Below are positions 34,801 to 47,266 of a stretch of 63,978 nt of DNA, piece by piece. The notes under the pieces were generated by a model that was not told the DNA's origin, did not search any database, and saw only the letters and a list, made by a program, of their open reading frames with translations. The DNA comes from Didymodactylos carnosus. Lineage: Eukaryota > Rotifera > Eurotatoria > Philodinida > Philodinidae. The stretch covers positions 1 through 63,978 of the forward strand of contig CAJNOQ010000192.1 of the NCBI GenBank assembly GCA_905250885.1. Direction: 5' to 3'. The position numbers and the translations under genes were made by a program. How positions within the stretch are numbered: position 1 is the first letter of the stretch; the number at the start of each line of letters is the position of its first letter.

Positions 34801-37563
34801 TTTATTATGACCACTGTCGGTATTTTCAATTATTTGTGCTTGATTAGTTTGTAATTCATGAATTTTAATCTCTAAACGTATTAACAATATTATTTATATA
34901 ACAATTAATATCAGAGGGCGATGATATATTATCAATAAGTTTAGACCATTCTAATTTCAATGGCAACGATAGTTTTTCTCTCGACTCGGGTAACTTCTTT
35001 GCTCATCAAGTGGCTCAGCATATCATGAAATGATAAATATTCTTCATAAATTATCCGATTGAAGACTGAACGATAACATCATTGTCAAGCGAGACTTTTA
35101 CTATGGTATCTATCAATCATTTTTAACATTATCTCATCAAAAAGAACTTACCATTTTTCATCAGTAGGAATAGTATTCAATGATAGTATTAATGGTAATA
35201 CTATATAGCTTACCGTATGATTGTTTCATTGCTTCATGTTCATTTTCAAGCACATTCTTCGATCGTGAAAGTTCATTGAGCTAAAGACATAGGAGAAAAA
35301 AATAGGAAAAAGTTTTTCTTAAAATTTCTTACTTGATCGGTAAGTTCTTGCATTTGACGTTGTAAATTATTACTATATTGTTGATATTGCATTTGCATTT
35401 GTTCCTTATCCGTTCTCAATTGATTAACAGTAGATAACAACTAAACAGATAGAAAAAAAATAACATTTTCTTTGACCTGAAGTTAGAACTAAGCACATAC
35501 AGCATCTGCTTCATTTGTTTTCAATTGAATTGTATGTTTCAATTCTTCAGTTTGTTGTTCATATCTATCTGTAACTGTTGTATCATTGTTAGACTAAAAG
35601 AACAATAACGAAAGAAACAAAAATCACTTAAAGTCAGAACAAAATGAATTCTTATTTCCTTACTTGAAATTGGTGACTTCTTATTTCGGATTGTTCCAAT
35701 TTTGTTTTCATTTGTAAAATGTCAGCGTTCATCTGTTCGATATTGTGCAGTTTTATACTTAATTTATTGTTCAACTCCTCACTATTCTGTTTCAAATCTT
35801 CAATTGCTTGACTGAAAAAAAAATGACGAATACAATGGATTGCTTAAGTACAACTTCCTTTCCACATACCTTTGCCGAATATTTTCTAGTTTTAATCGAT
35901 CATTTTCCTTTTCATATTCTTTTGCAGCCTAGATAAATGAAAGAGAAACGATGAATAACAAAAACCATACATTTTTTTCTGTTCCCACCATCTCTCGCTT
36001 TTGTACATTTGATGTTGAATTTTGAACCGTTTTTTCTAATTCTTGTACTCTTTCTCTCGATGCCTTTAGTCGACCTTGTAATTCATCTAATTCACTTTGT
36101 TTTCGTTCTAATTGTTTAAATGATTGGGTCAGTTTTGCTTGAATATCAGTTTTTTCGGCAACGAGTATACCAATTGTTTGAATATGAATCTAAATTGAGA
36201 AATATAAATATTTTCAACAAATTATAAGAACATTAGTGGCTTACTTCTAATTGTTCTTTGAAATGATCCATCTCACGACGATATTTTTGCTCAATTTGTC
36301 CTCGTAATACTTCAGCATCTGGTTGCGTTTGACTGGAACGACCAGACTAAAAATTAGTAGCAAACAGTAAAAACTTGTTTGTTACAACAGTAAAAGTTTT
36401 TTTTTTTAAACTAATTATTTTCTCTTCATGAATATTAATTGCTAAATAGGAAATCATGCAGCTATAGTTTATGTGAAAAATCAACGCATTGATGTGTCTC
36501 AAGCATTAAATCGGTATAATTTATAATGCACACCAATTTAATGGCGATAAAAGTAATTCACTAGGTCTACATTCTCGGATAATAAAAACACACTAGCAAT
36601 AAAAGTGATATTTTATCGAATGAATTATACACATTCAAAAAAAGTCAGTCGATTGTTAAAAAAGTCAGACTGAATCATCCTTATTTATTAAATTTACGAA
36701 AGCAAGAGCAAAATAAAAATATTAATTATTTATGAAAAAACTGTACTGATGTAAATTATTCTTACCACGCTACCGTGTTGTTGCTGATAGTATAGTTGAT
36801 TTCTTGCCTGCTTTTGATTTTCGACCAGTACTGCATACTGACGATTTTTTTCCTGTTTTAAGACAACAAAAAATTGGGTATGCGTTTTTCAATACAACCG
36901 AAATTGTTAAATATTAACCCTATCATTTTACGAGCGCAGCCATGCAGCTTCAGACGGTAAATTAAAACTTTATCAGTTTACCTCTAATTCGGCAACCGGT
37001 GACTTCGATAATGAGCTATCGATACCATTTAAAATAGCCTGTTGCTAAAACGAGGCAAAAGATTAGTGTATATAAATAAACATTTGAGAGATATTACTTG
37101 ATCGACAAATCCAGCTATGTCGTGTGAAAAATTATTTTTGTTTAATTGTGCAGAGAAACTAAAAAATTAAGTAATTTCGTTTAGTTTAGATCTTGACACG
37201 CTGCAATAACTCACGTTTCATGGTGATTTGGTGAGATGGTACCACCATTAGTTGTCTACAAAAAGAAATAGATAAGAAGAGGTAAAACCATTATAAATTA
37301 AGAACTTACTCCGTTCGTATACATAGCATTATTGTTTTGGACATAATTTGCATTGTCTAATGAAGAATTATAACCATTCACAACAGGTACATCGTGCGAT
37401 GATATACCATCTTGCTGTAGTTGACGAAATTTTTTTAACTAACAATTGATAACAACAATGCTAAACTGTGGACAAGTATGCGAACCGCACAACATACCTT
37501 TTTTCGAGCATTTGCTAAATTTTCACGCTTATCTTCATCAACCATCTTCAAACTCCGTGTCAT
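31837..37563 (-). CDS. GOLGA2: cis-Golgi matrix protein GM130 (golgin A2)
   Basis: Coiled-coil tether of the cis-Golgi. 23 exons: 37563-37498, 37438-37310, 37255-37215, 37158-37098, 37044-36982, 36852-36766, 36346-36245, 36189-35989, 35928-35870, 35811-35664, 35593-35501, 35440-35333, 35280-35214, 34871-34697, 34635-34577, 34509-34376, 33763-33650, 33588-33484, 33422-33195, 33122-33020, 32954-32848, 32782-32602, 32102-31837; 898 aa. The basic N-terminus (MVDEDKRENLANARKKLKKF) resembles the p115-binding end of GM130. Blocks shared with vertebrate GM130 are HIQTIGILVAEK, LETMQSDKMALSRAMAQNKQ, FEELQEGFIKLSNDNMNLT, ETDTIGDYIYLYQQQR and QKDDYIKQLTQDRLNLQKKL. The start may be 37563 or the in-frame ATG at 37545. 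Intron 13 holds a copy of the exon 22-23 region and intron 22 a SINE. The C-terminus (CSTCVGPVQWV) differs from the vertebrate tail. Confidence 0.93.
32355..32580 (-). mobile_element. tRNA-derived SINE with 11-bp target duplication
   Basis: Body 32366-32569 (204 bp), flanked by ATTTTATCTTT at 32355-32365 and 32570-32580. Read on the minus strand, the head has an A-box-like region (32560-32541, TGGATCAGTCGCC) and an exact B box GGTTCGAATCC (32515-32505), the internal Pol III promoter of tRNA genes. A TTTAAA anticodon-loop-like segment lies between them. A non-tRNA body of about 110 bp and a short A-rich tail follow. The acceptor stem does not pair, so it is not a working tRNA gene. It sits in GM130 intron 22 and is absent from the paralogous copy in intron 13. 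Confidence 0.75.
33764..34375 (-). other. GM130 intron 16 (612 bp)
   Basis: Longer than its neighbours and slightly richer in GC, which suggests an old insertion, but no repeat partner or coding frame was recognised. Confidence 0.5.
34897..35184 (-). repeat. copy of GM130 exon 22-intron 22-exon 23 junction in intron 13
   Basis: This segment matches 32056-32364 plus 32578-32640: it starts in exon 23 (GGCGATGATATATTATCAA, plus strand), runs through intron 22 (long identical run CTCAGCATATCATGAAATGA onward) and ends in exon 22 (TCAGTAGGAATAGTATTCAA). It lacks the SINE and has one internal deletion relative to the source. Without it, intron 13 (35213-34872) would be about 54 bp, a normal length here. 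Splice-like signals are still visible at both ends, but the exon pieces would not keep frame. Confidence 0.85.
36347..36765 (-). other. GM130 intron 6 (419 bp)
   Basis: AT-rich, no repeat partner or coding frame recognised. Confidence 0.5.
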
Positions 37564-39697
37564 AGAGCTTCGTAGATGGCTTTTCCTTGAAATAAGTCAA
37601 TTTTTCTGGCGGACAAACAGAATTTACCACGAACATTCACAAATTCGACATGACTTTTTAAACGTCTAGAAAAACAATCAGACACATAGTATATTAGACA
37701 AGGAGAACGACACACATCACGATACGCTATAATAACGCTGTGCGAACATTTGCCGTTGTAGGTTAACTTTAAACGCAGAACTGAAGAAAAATCAATTAAC
37801 CAACCAAAATTGACAAATTACACAATGATATCATAATTGTTAGCACTTTGGTCGTGTCTTTACTAACTATTAACTTCCAGAATAGCTGCTACTGCCTAGA
37901 TCCCTACTGCGTATTATTATGTTTCACTTTCAGTACAGAAAGCAAGAATCGGAGAAAAATAAGAAAAGTTTGATGTAGAATCGCTTCCGTTTGGGACAGT
38001 AGAAAGTAGTATGCATTTTTATCGCACTTGCTTCGATTCAGATAAGCTACACAACAATAACAAGGTTGAAAAGAATCTGATCATTCAGTTCTTTTGAGCT
38101 GAAAATACGTCGATACGACAGCAGCAAGTGGAGGAGGTAAGATCATCGGACATTTACGTTGACCCAATGACAATCGGTATAGTAGCCGCTTCCAGCATAC
38201 CTTACATTTATACTAACGACTCATTTTCATTGTAGCTACTCAATCCAATTTCTTGATACCAAAATGTATTAATCTTTTATGCCAGAAATGGATATAATAC
38301 TGCGAATCATGACAATTATAATAAAACTTGATTTGTTATATTATTTCCAACGCATTATTTGCAAGTCGTATTATCTCAAATTAATAACCGAAAGATACAA
38401 CATAGACTTTTACGCTGAAACATGTGTTCATAAAGTGATATTCCATTTGCCTAAGTTACTAATGCACTTATGAATTTGTGACACACGCGGGGGTTTTCGA
38501 CGAGGAAAAGTATTTTGATGGCGGATATTAGTTTGACCCTTCGAACAAAATTTTGCGCGTTACTTACTACTTAATGAAATACTGTAGCTTCAGTAAAATT
38601 GTAAAACTTTGATATGTCAACTCTGGATAAAAACATAAAAAGAACCATTAAATAAGAGTGAGAACTGAATTGAACAATTATTATTATGTTTCGTATTTTA
38701 TTTCATAATTTCTTTACTTCGATCCATTTTGAAATTATGAAATCATGCTTTCGCTATAGCTCTGAATCATTTTTAGATATGTGGATAGAGAAGAGCTTCT
38801 CAGGTCGACGAAAACTGGCATTTAATAACTTATTCATAGGCTGTATATGATTGTATGATTAAAAAATTGATTTTTAAGATTTTTTTCTGATTTTCAATTG
38901 TTTCCTGCATCGATTTTGTTTTTTTCAAAACCAAAACTGAGATTATCAGTTACAGAAACAGAATTTCTGGTTCAAGAGTCTAAATAATTGTACATTGAAA
39001 GAGTCCGCTATGTACTTATCGAATGGTTTCATCACAAGATGAGATTAGTGAACTTCCGAACCCATCGAATCAAAATCTTCTTCCTCAATCCATACTGCAG
39101 TCTGTAACAAATGATAACAGTTTCATCAAAAAATATTTCAAAACAAAATTTTTTTTGATAAAATCTATGTTTTTAAAAAGGTTATTGGATTTTTTTGTTT
39201 TGCTTGTCCAAGAAAAAACTGCCTGATACTCTACTGTTTTTCTCCTGATTTCGAAAAAAATCTCCTGATCAACTGATTTTTTACGAAAAACTGGATTTGG
39301 GCACCCTACTATAGATCTTCCAAAGATCACAGAAATGTTGAACTTATTATCCACCTGTTGAACATCTTTTTTCTAAATGACAAAATCAAAAAATAAACGA
39401 AAACAAAAGAAAGAAGCTATCGATCGCTTTTTACAATGAAAAAAATTCACGTTCATTACAATAATCTTTTTGGTCGGGCATATCATCTAGAACAAGGATG
39501 AAGAAATGATTAAGTCTCTTCTTTTAAGTCGCAAGTCTACAGTATAGTTTGCTTTTGTTGTGTACACTTACTTAACTATTATATTATTAAAAATGGTGAT
39601 ATTGTGTGTCAACAAATGCCACAATATATGATACACATAGACATCAACATCATCAGGTGGTGGAGAGCTTACACTCTTTTATGAATTCGATCGAAAG
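37564..39697. other. intergenic, 5' of GM130 and of a retroelement remnant
   Basis: The left part should include the GM130 promoter and 5' untranslated region. No gene, tRNA or clear repeat seen; short open frames have no domain. Confidence 0.45.
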
Positions 39698-41140
39698 ATG
39701 ATAATCAAGTCACAAGAAGATCTGCTGCAAAAAATAACTCAGATTGAACTAAAATATTATCATCAAAAGTCAGCTCTTGAAAACCAGATACAGATGAAAG
39801 AGAATTTGTTAACCGGTTTGCTCACATCATTATGTGGGAAGCTAATTAATAGAATGAATGTAGATGAAGAAAATCGTGCACTACAACAGTATGCACAATT
39901 GAATCAAGTACATCATCAGCAACAGCAGCAAAACCAACAACGAACAAATATGAGAAATTCAGGTGACTCAATAATAAATCCTCAAAATACACCTACACTA
40001 CTAACAACAACTAACAACAGAAATCATCAAATCACCATTATCAAAACTAACAACAGGTACGCTACAAAATAAATTTACAATTGAGAAAGCTAATCATATA
40101 TCAAAATCATGAATCCAGAAACGACTGAATTTGTACCATGCAATGAAAGAAGACTAAAACGCTTAGAAGTAATTTTATTGTATTTAAGTTCCTGGCATCA
40201 ACAACAAATATGTGTGAATATACTGAACGAATGGAGCACCCCAACAGCTTCATTATCTCTAATTGGTGCCTGGAATGCCATAAATTAGTCCACCATGATG
40301 ATTAATTCGAACATGCGTTTCTCTTTGCTAATTTACAATGTGAGCAATCTCTTGTTACATTTTGAAGATGTGGTTCATTACATCACGAAACACTATCTAA
40401 CTGTTTTTGCGTTAAATGGTCTCAATTTTGATGATGATGCAAACTTTCGGTTAATCTCTTACTTTAAATCAAGGTACACGATTTATTTTCAAAAGGCTAC
40501 TAATCATATTGGCGGAATAGCATTGGCAGCCTCGAAAGATGTACCTCATAAAATACTTAAGCAGTTCACCAGCACTCAAAATCTTATTGCAGCTGATATG
40601 TGCTTTCAAAAGAAGAAGTACACTTTTGCAACAATCTATTTGCCACTTAAAGAAAGATTTTCTAGTACACTCTTTGATTAGCTGATAAGATACAATAAAA
40701 ACCTTCTAGTTTGTGGTGATTTAAATGCAAGACATACACAGTGGCATGATGAGTCGAAGAATCAAAAAGGAAACAGCTTTGCTAATTGGTTAAATGCAAA
40801 AAGCAGATTTAAAAATTTACCATAATTCCTCAATTACAGCTATAATCGATCTATGTATTGCACCGTACATATAGTCAACTGAAATGGCTAAATCAGATGA
40901 AACTCTTCGAGCGACTGATCATTATCTAGTATAGTGGAACATAACTTCATTAAAATTAAATCAACAAAATGATTTTAATGTGAGAAGAATAGATTGGTTA
41001 CTAATACATTTTATTTTCGAATTGAAGCAACAGTTTTGGTACAACGTAGCTCAAATGATGAAGGATAAATCAACAGTTTATTATTCTATATGGAACATTT
41101 TTAGTGTCCTTGAACAAAAGATGGACTTCGACTCACACTA
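39698..41140 (+). pseudogene. degenerate non-LTR retrotransposon with APE-type endonuclease
   Basis: Two blocks. 39698-40072 encodes 124 aa with a coiled-coil start (LLQKITQIELKYYHQK) and a Gln/Asn/Thr-rich end, possibly an ORF1 remnant. 40109-41140 reads as an endonuclease/exonuclease/phosphatase domain: LLIYNVSNLLLHFEDV near its start, FALNGLNF, VCGDLNARHTQWHD (GDxNA-H motif), IDLCIAP and an (S/T)DH-like TDHYLV near its end. In-frame stops lie at 40286-40288 and 40679-40681, with more after, so it is dead. No reverse transcriptase follows; the sequence is cut off before a GC-rich inverted-repeat element. The endonuclease family is clear; the clade is not. Confidence 0.7.
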
Positions 41141-41209
41141 CTAAACAATATCGTCCAACACACTATCTCTGTATTATGTGTACACATTAAAAAAACGTCG
41201 AAAAATTCT

Positions 41210-41680
41210 AAACTTGTACTCCAGGCAGACCTGGAACCGGTTGGGAACCGGCCGATATGAAATTGTTACCGGACCCGTCCGGCAGATAAACTGGCCGGTT
41301 GAAGTTAACTGGTAAAATACCGGCGAAAAACTGGCGAAGTTTTTTGAAAATCGATTTTCAGAAAGAATTTCCCTCAGAAATGAAATAGTTTGCGAGCACA
41401 TGTGAGAGAACCTTCACAATAACGAGTCTATAACATTTAACCTTAAAATTAGTGAAATAATATCTGCCTTGAGCATCGTCTTATTTATTCTGACTGGAAA
41501 AGGCGTAAAGTTTTAGTTTTTTGACGAAAAACAGGTAAAAAGAGCAGATGTTTCAAAAGTTTCAGCCGGTGAAATACCGATCTGTACCGCCCCGGTTGAC
41601 TTTTTCATCCGGTCCAGTCCTGTCCAGTACCGGTCCGGGCGGACAAGGACCGGTTCCAGCTCTGGTTCACCAAAAGCTGC
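41210..41680. mobile_element. GC-rich inverted-repeat element (ACCGGT-rich)
   Basis: Arms of roughly 115 bp at about 41216-41330 and 41560-41672 pair as inverted repeats; both begin CTGGAACCGGT-like and are dense in CCGG words, in contrast to the AT-rich surroundings. The middle (about 230 bp) is ordinary AT-rich DNA. It directly follows the truncated retrotransposon. No target duplication is clear. Confidence 0.5.
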
Positions 41681-43194
41681 ACAAACTTCGTTTCCATTCA
41701 TAGCTTAAAAAAGCTTAGGTGCTTTTCTACCTTTTGAAAATGTTGTGAAACTCTCTCAATTAGAAATTGTAAAAGAGAAGCGAAAGTGATCTGTAGCGAA
41801 GGTGTGTGGTATGACAGAAGTTGTGTTTTTCTATTTTAGCGAATTCTTATCTATTTCGTCGATAGTTCTAGCATTTTGTGCGACGCAAGAGAGTTTTGTG
41901 TCTGATGTTACGAAGAAGCGGAGAGTACAGCTTTGTGCTCATAAACACTAAGAAAAACAGCCTATCTATTGTATAACTGAACAATCTTTATTGGGCAACA
42001 TCAGCGCATATATTTTAGAAAAATGGCTTAATTATGTTGAAAATCAGCGGTGTTTATCTGAAAATGTAAGTAATCAGTCCGGTTTTTAATTTCCTGGCTT
42101 TCTTCTGTGTATAAACTGACACTCGTCTCTTTCAAACAATGGAGCGATTAATTGCAAAAAAAGGAATAAAAGTGTTTGACCGACATTGAATAATCTTTTT
42201 TTTAAAAAGATTTTAAGTATTTCGTAACAACTCTTAAGTTAACTATAAAGTGTCTTCAAAAGTTCGTCACTTTTATTAAGAATTTTAAGATTAATTTCAG
42301 CAAAGGATCACACCCAAATCAAATTTAAAGCGAATTATCAAAAAACACAAAGACCATTTCATTCACGAATGTCCTCCACATTCATACACTGCCAACGTTC
42401 CATCACTTTTTCTCTGCGTATCACAGTCACCACCCCTACCTTCACAGTCACTATACGTTCGCTCAATGTCATACGTATCCCAGTCCTTATTAATCAATGA
42501 CAAGTCGGGCGGATAAACGTAGAGCAAGTGTTCGCCATTACCGTGGTAAAATTTCCCATCTTCTGCACTAAAGCCACCGTAGCCCTGCCACGCTCGGCGC
42601 CGCCGACTATATACTTAGTATACAAAAGTTGTAGAGAATTCTTCGGGTTTCCAGAATCTCTATTTACTTTTGTTTGTATGTTTAGATCAAAGAAAACGAG
42701 CCAAAATATGCTCCGTGACGGAATGACATCGATTTTTGTGCTCCCAATTCAGAAGGTTTCGCCAACCTTTTTTCGATAGTTAAAACTCACAATAAATCGT
42801 AATCTAATCGGCACATATACTATCAACTTTTTTGCAAAAGATAAACTCAGACAGAACGTCAAAGCTTTTTGTTAAAGCTTCTAAAACTCTCTTGGAAAAA
42901 GAGTCCTAGAATAATTTCATCAAAAAATAACGAAAAATGGTAAGAAGTTCTTGCTTTTTTTAAATATTTTCCCCGATGTTCAAACTTCAAAATAGTACGT
43001 TTTGTAGAGAATTCAGTTCTCTATTCGGCAGCATAGTTTTTAGATTTTTAGAACGAAATAAGTAGATCAGGAAATTCAAATTAAAAGTCTCAAAAAAATA
43101 AATTAAAATTTTAAAATTTAAAATCAAAGTTTCGTTAATAATAAAGCTGATATTCGTGATCAGCATAAAAAGCTGCGTCTGATGATCACTATTA
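41681..43194. other. intergenic, no gene recognised
   Basis: Mixed composition with short open frames only. The patch at about 42390-42600 is GC-richer and may be another old insertion. Confidence 0.45.
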
Positions 43195-43590
43195 AAAAAA
43201 TTCCAGTGCGTACGGGTGCCAATCGGGACTCGTTCGGCACTGGCTGACATCGGTGCGCACCCGTGTCCACCAAGTGCCGATTGGTATCCGTACGCACCGG
43301 TGCCCATATATCCGAAAGAGTGCCGCACTGGTAAAAATCAGTGCAGGCAAATCAGGCATTGGCTCGGCACTTCTCTTATGAGAAGAAAAAGATGAGGTCA
43401 GGAAGACATTCGAAATATTAGAAGTAGACTGGGGTGTTAATATAGACAGAAATTGACAAAACAAAACTTCGGCACTGGTGTGCACCAGCGCGAGATTTTT
43501 ACATTCTTTCTAGCACCGATGCGCATCGGTGACCAGAAAAAAAATTATTCGGCACCGGTGCGCACCCGTGCACAACCAGTGCCGATAAGA
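43195..43590. repeat. GC-rich cluster of GGCACTGG/GGTGCGCACC words
   Basis: At least eight occurrences of related words, in both orientations: TTCGGCACTGG, CGGTGCGCACCCGTG, CCGTACGCACCGGTGC, CCAGTGCCGAT, GATGCGCATCGGTG. Many are individually palindromic. The segment stands out sharply from the AT-rich flanks and resembles a minisatellite-like or palindromic mobile element. Confidence 0.55.
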
Positions 43591-43837
43591 TATTTTTTAT
43601 AGATATTTTTCCAAACGATTGGAAAACTACAGTACTCAATCAAATTCACGTAGATATCGCTTTACACTCATTTTTTTTTACTTCATGCATATCTAGAAAC
43701 ACCTTAATTATGCAAAAAACCTTTATTTTTCTTAAAAGAACTTTATATTTGTTCTGGAAACTTTTTAAAAGATTCTATTTTCTTCTCATCGGTAGCCATT
43801 TTTGTGCCTTTTGCACATTTTTCTTATTTGGAGCTAA

Positions 43838-44003
43838 AAGCTTTTCATATTTTCTTTTAGCTTCTGAAAGGAGCTAAAATTAATTATTACTAAATTAATT
43901 TTAAATATAAATTTAATAAATTAATTATTAATTATTTCATTTTAGCTTTTGAAAGGAGTTAAAATTAAACTATTTAACCACTAAACTATTTGGAGCTAAA
44001 AGG
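43838..44003. repeat. short repeat with inverted ends, AAAGGAGCTAAAA
   Basis: TTTTAGCTTCTGAAAGGAGCTAAAATTAA at about 43856 and a near copy at about 43943 are direct repeats and each is itself an imperfect hairpin; further GGAGCTAAAAG words lie on both sides. Confidence 0.5.
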
Positions 44004-45527
44004 AAACAACGATTAGATGCCTGAATTGTAAAAATGGACTTTTTTTTTGACACTATTGATATGATACGCTCGGTATTTTATGGAAAATATTATAAGCCCT
44101 AGCGAATTTATTTGTATAGATGGCGCGCTTATCCGAAGTAACTATTATGGATTTTTCCGATATAAGAAACTGCCCGCAAACTGTTGACGTGTCACTCTAA
44201 AAAAATGAAAGTTAAAAGAATAATTTTGCAAAAAGAAATTTATCAAAATATTCTGGATAAAGAGAAATACATTTGAATAATGGTAACTTCATTTTTATAT
44301 ATACATGTAATATAAAAATAAAAGAACCTGAACATATGTATAATACAGGAAGCAAAAATCGTTCTTATGTACAAAAACTGTTAGTTCTAAGAACAATGTC
44401 TGGTGTCAGAGAGAAAAGTAAACAATTTCTGGTATATCGGACATTACTTCTCTTTTCACTGTTTCGTCCAATTCCAGTTTGTTAATCACAGACAAAATTA
44501 GATACAAAAAAAATGATAGTTGTTGCTTTGATTCTGACTAATCTGCTATAGTAGTCATCAATTATTCATCATTAATTATGGATCTTCTGTTGCTTGTTGC
44601 TGTATACAATATTTGCGCTAATAATATACTTTCTTTCGCTTAAATTCAATGATAGTAGTCAACTATTCCTCTACAAATGTCCAGTTATTGTCATTACTGC
44701 ACATTTTTTGTTGTTTGAGTAAAATTGAGCTTATTATGATCCCGTTTAAGTTACTTTTTCTTTTTTTAATGCTCACAGCCAAGTAACTTGTATAAAATTT
44801 AGTTACTTTTCACAACGATTACTGACGTTTGGGGTCTCGTCCGTTTAAAAAAAGTAGAACATACAAATAGAGAGAAAACAATGGAATCGAACATAAAAAG
44901 CAATCGAACTTTACGTGCCTAGCTATAGTACACTATCACAATCAAAATCAAATAAAAGTAGACACTTCATTTTTTTTACCGAAACAAGGGGAGAAAGACA
45001 CATTTTTAACACCTGGATCTGAAGTTCTTTGATCTCATTGACATAAAGAAGAGAAACAAGCGTATACACACTTTACTAAACATTTTAGAAATTATTTTCC
45101 TAAACATATGTATCATAAGTGTTGAGTAGAGGGATAAGGCTGATTAGTATTATAACACCATTCGACACATTTTATAAACACAGAATTGCGCGATACAAAA
45201 CGTCTAGAATAGCCTAAGTAGCTTACCGAATGTTCGCTATTTAATAAGAACATCTATCAATCTATATTTAAAATTGTTTACTCAAGATGAAAATTACTAT
45301 CCCTAAATTCAAAACGAGTATGCATACATTCATTCCATTAATCCGGCCGTCAATTGTCACTCTGTATTATCTGTCAGGCAAATCATCGTTCAATGGGAAA
45401 AGTGCACAATATTGTCGAACTGGATACTAATGTTTGTTTTGTTATTTTATTATTACTTTTCTTAAAAATCATTTCAATTCATCTTTGTTTATAGATGGTA
45501 TTAAGAAATACGTAGTTAAAATTAAAT
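44004..45527. other. intergenic, 5' flank of the zinc-finger gene
   Basis: No gene recognised. The last part probably holds the promoter and 5' untranslated region; a TTTATAG acceptor-like site at about 45489-45494 could end a 5' untranslated intron. Confidence 0.45.
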
Positions 45528-47266
45528 ATGTCTTCAAACGCTATTTCTCACCAACAGCATCATTCATCCCAACAACAACAGGGAAATAACGCAAACACAA
45601 ATTCTACTAATTCAACTAACAATAATCCATCCCCATCATGTGATGATCGGACATGTTCAAATGCTAAATGTGCCGTATGTTTGTAAGTTTTTTTGTTCAT
45701 ATTATTGAATCACTATTATTTAACTGATAGTTGTTTATATAATTTAGGCACTGTTCACAACAATATTGCTTTATCCATTTTCTTAAACATAATGAACAAT
45801 TATCGTTGAATGCTGAAAATTTTACATTATCCATTGATCATTTAGATGATCAATTAAAGAATATGTCCATTGATGAATCATTGCGAAAAACTATTCATCT
45901 TCTTGATCAATGGCGAAAAAATTTAATTAAAACAATCGACTATGTTTATCAAGAAAAATTGACATCGATTAAACAAAATTATATTCGTTTAACGAATTAT
46001 TTAAAACAATTTCAGTTTGAACAAACATCACATATTCAAACAGTACGTCATGATTTAGAACAAATGAAATTTATTCGTCATACATATGATAGAGAGATGA
46101 GAAAAATTCAAGCAACTATTGAACAGATACGACAAAACTGTAAAGAATTAAAATATGATTTGGTATTAAAAGAACGTCAAATACCAAATATTTATGATTC
46201 AATTGAATGCGAAATTATATGGAAAAGACGTTCAGCTAATAGTAATAATAATAATACAAATAGTAACAACGAAGAAAATATGGATGATGAAAATGGAAAT
46301 AGTGAAGGACTAGGTAAGCGATAGATGTACAGTTAGGAACGATCATTTTTTCATATTTCATGAAACTGTCTGTTTCTAGTATCTGGCAATGAGGAAGAAG
46401 AAGAGGAAGAATACTTTATGAATTCAAATGATGGTGGTATACATGGAATTAGTCCATCAGCGCGAATCAAAACTGAATTATTAGATTCTGATTGTGTTGA
46501 ACTTGATAATGATATACTTGATAGTCGGTATAATAATACCACTACGACAACAACCACCTCTTCATCATCACCAAGTCCAACATCGTATGAAAATTGTTTA
46601 TTATCATTTCTTATTGATCCTCCCCATATGAATATTAACGATAGTTCAACACCCTTACCAATGATTCCTGGCACTCTAGCTCAGCCACCAACAGCATCAT
46701 CGTATGATAATAAAATAACTCGTGGCGGCGGTGACTCTTATCATGATTCTGGTTATCATCGACCAATCCCACATCATCACCATTCAATTCAATCATCATT
46801 ACCATCATTATTACCGATTAAAAAGCAACAACAACAACAACCACAACCAAGAATTAAACATTCAACAACAGCAAATGGAAATTCATTACAATTACAAAAT
46901 AAAAAACGTCGTATTTGTATGAGTTGTGGAAAATTTTAGTAAGTAACATTAAATGTATGTAATGTCATTTTAAAATAACTCTTTTTGTATAGTCATCCAA
47001 GTAGTTTGCAACGACATTTTCGTCAATGTAAACGTTTGTCAATGATGAGACAACAACAACAACAACGAGAAGAAGATGTACATAAAACACCGTCATCAGC
47101 ATTAGCTAATACTCAAACAACGTATAAAGCTATTGTTGTTCCACCAACAACTGTTCCAGACATAGCATCGTCATCGACAACAACAACGACACCTCCGTCA
47201 ACAACGCCAACGAATAATAATCAGAACACATTTTCAACATATGAAATTTCAAGCAATAACCAATAA
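45528..47266 (+). CDS. zinc-finger/coiled-coil protein, unassigned
   Basis: Exons 45528-45682, 45748-46313, 46380-46938 and 46993-47266, total 517 aa. Residues about 36-66 carry a B-box-like metal-binding pattern split by intron 1: CSNAKCAVCLHCSQQYCF then IHFLKHNEQ. A coiled coil follows (about 90-185), then Asn-rich and acidic low-complexity stretches. A C2HC finger at about 419-441 (CMSCGKFYHPSSLQRHFRQC) is split by intron 3. The tail is Gln/Thr/Pro-rich. The combination suggests a nuclear or scaffold protein, but I do not recognise an ortholog. A possible sumoylation-type site (RIKTELLD, compare psi-K-x-E) is visible near residue 280. It lies 1.25 kb upstream of MTA on the same strand. Confidence 0.75.
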
